A stretch of 31,900 bases of DNA from Bacillota bacterium (GTDB lineage: Bacteria > Bacillota > Bacilli > Bacillales_B > DSM-18226): the NCBI GenBank assembly GCA_030705665.1, contig JAUZQA010000002.1, positions 1-31,900 on the forward strand, read 5' to 3'. Position 1 is the first letter of the stretch. Every line of letters starts with the position of its first letter. Of this stretch, positions 31,900 through 31,900 are shown in pieces. Under the pieces are notes generated by a model, which was not told the DNA's origin, did no database searches, and saw only the letters and a program-made list of their open reading frames with translations. The position numbers and the translations under genes were made by a program.

Positions 31900-31900
31900 C

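Overview
The window looks like the chromosome of an AT-rich member of the Bacteroidota (plausibly Chitinophagaceae or Sphingobacteriaceae) carrying a composite integrated mobile element of about 31.6 kb. The reasons are: mostly absent Shine-Dalgarno sequences, TAnnTTTG-type -7 boxes (4355-4362, 26398-26405, and a close match upstream of the tRNA), and an integrase, ArdC, MobC/relaxase and VirD4-like proteins of Bacteroidota type. Family assignments come from motifs and recalled family features, not from searches.

Ends. A tRNA-Glu gene (CTC anticodon, minus strand, 31761-31832) sits at the right. The large serine recombinase gene (30097-31821) runs antisense into it, so its last 19 codons are tRNA sequence. 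The same 12 bp (GTGACCCTACAG) recur at 132-143, where the same reading frame continues into a short open tail (134-247) that looks like the C-terminus the recombinase lost on integration. A second copy of this tail, with a diverged core, lies at 2486-2580. This divides the element into a small left cassette (132 to about 2485: an XRE regulator and a Cys-rich multi-zinc-finger protein) and a large body (2486-31771).

Defence region (2.6-17.3 kb). It begins with a PIN-domain / ImmA-IrrE-like pair whose ImmA-like partner has lost all its zinc-binding and catalytic residues. Next is a plus-strand operon of SNF2-type helicase, beta-class adenine methyltransferase (Mod) and type III Res-like helicase-nuclease. 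Convergent to it is a 65-aa protein plus an SMC/RecF-like ATPase with a zinc-hook CxxC, a HEPN-type RX4H motif and a C-terminal zinc ribbon, a possible RloC-like RNase that guards the methylation system. A HerA/VirD4-superfamily ATPase and an RmuC-like nuclease follow.

Middle (17.3-20.1 kb). There is an approximately 0.7-kb GC-rich, hairpin-rich segment without convincing genes, then a minus-strand pair: an unknown 441-aa protein and an isochorismatase-fold hydrolase.

Mobilization region (20.1-25.3 kb). Tightly packed plus-strand genes encode a small basic protein, a four-TM membrane protein, a VWA-like lipoprotein, a 53-aa membrane peptide, a VirD4/TraG coupling ATPase, a MobC-like accessory protein and an HUH relaxase. 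They are followed by a 14-bp palindrome and a perfect 21-bp inverted repeat. No VirB4-type mating-pore genes are present, so the element is probably mobilizable rather than self-conjugative.

Second integration module (25.5-27.7 kb). An excisionase-like HTH protein and a tyrosine integrase flank what looks like an intact attP: the 3' half of a tRNA-Leu(TAA) between two perfect 23-bp direct repeats. This module therefore appears not to be the one holding the element in the chromosome. ArdC antirestriction protein, a RuvC-fold protein and small accessory genes lead back to the serine recombinase.
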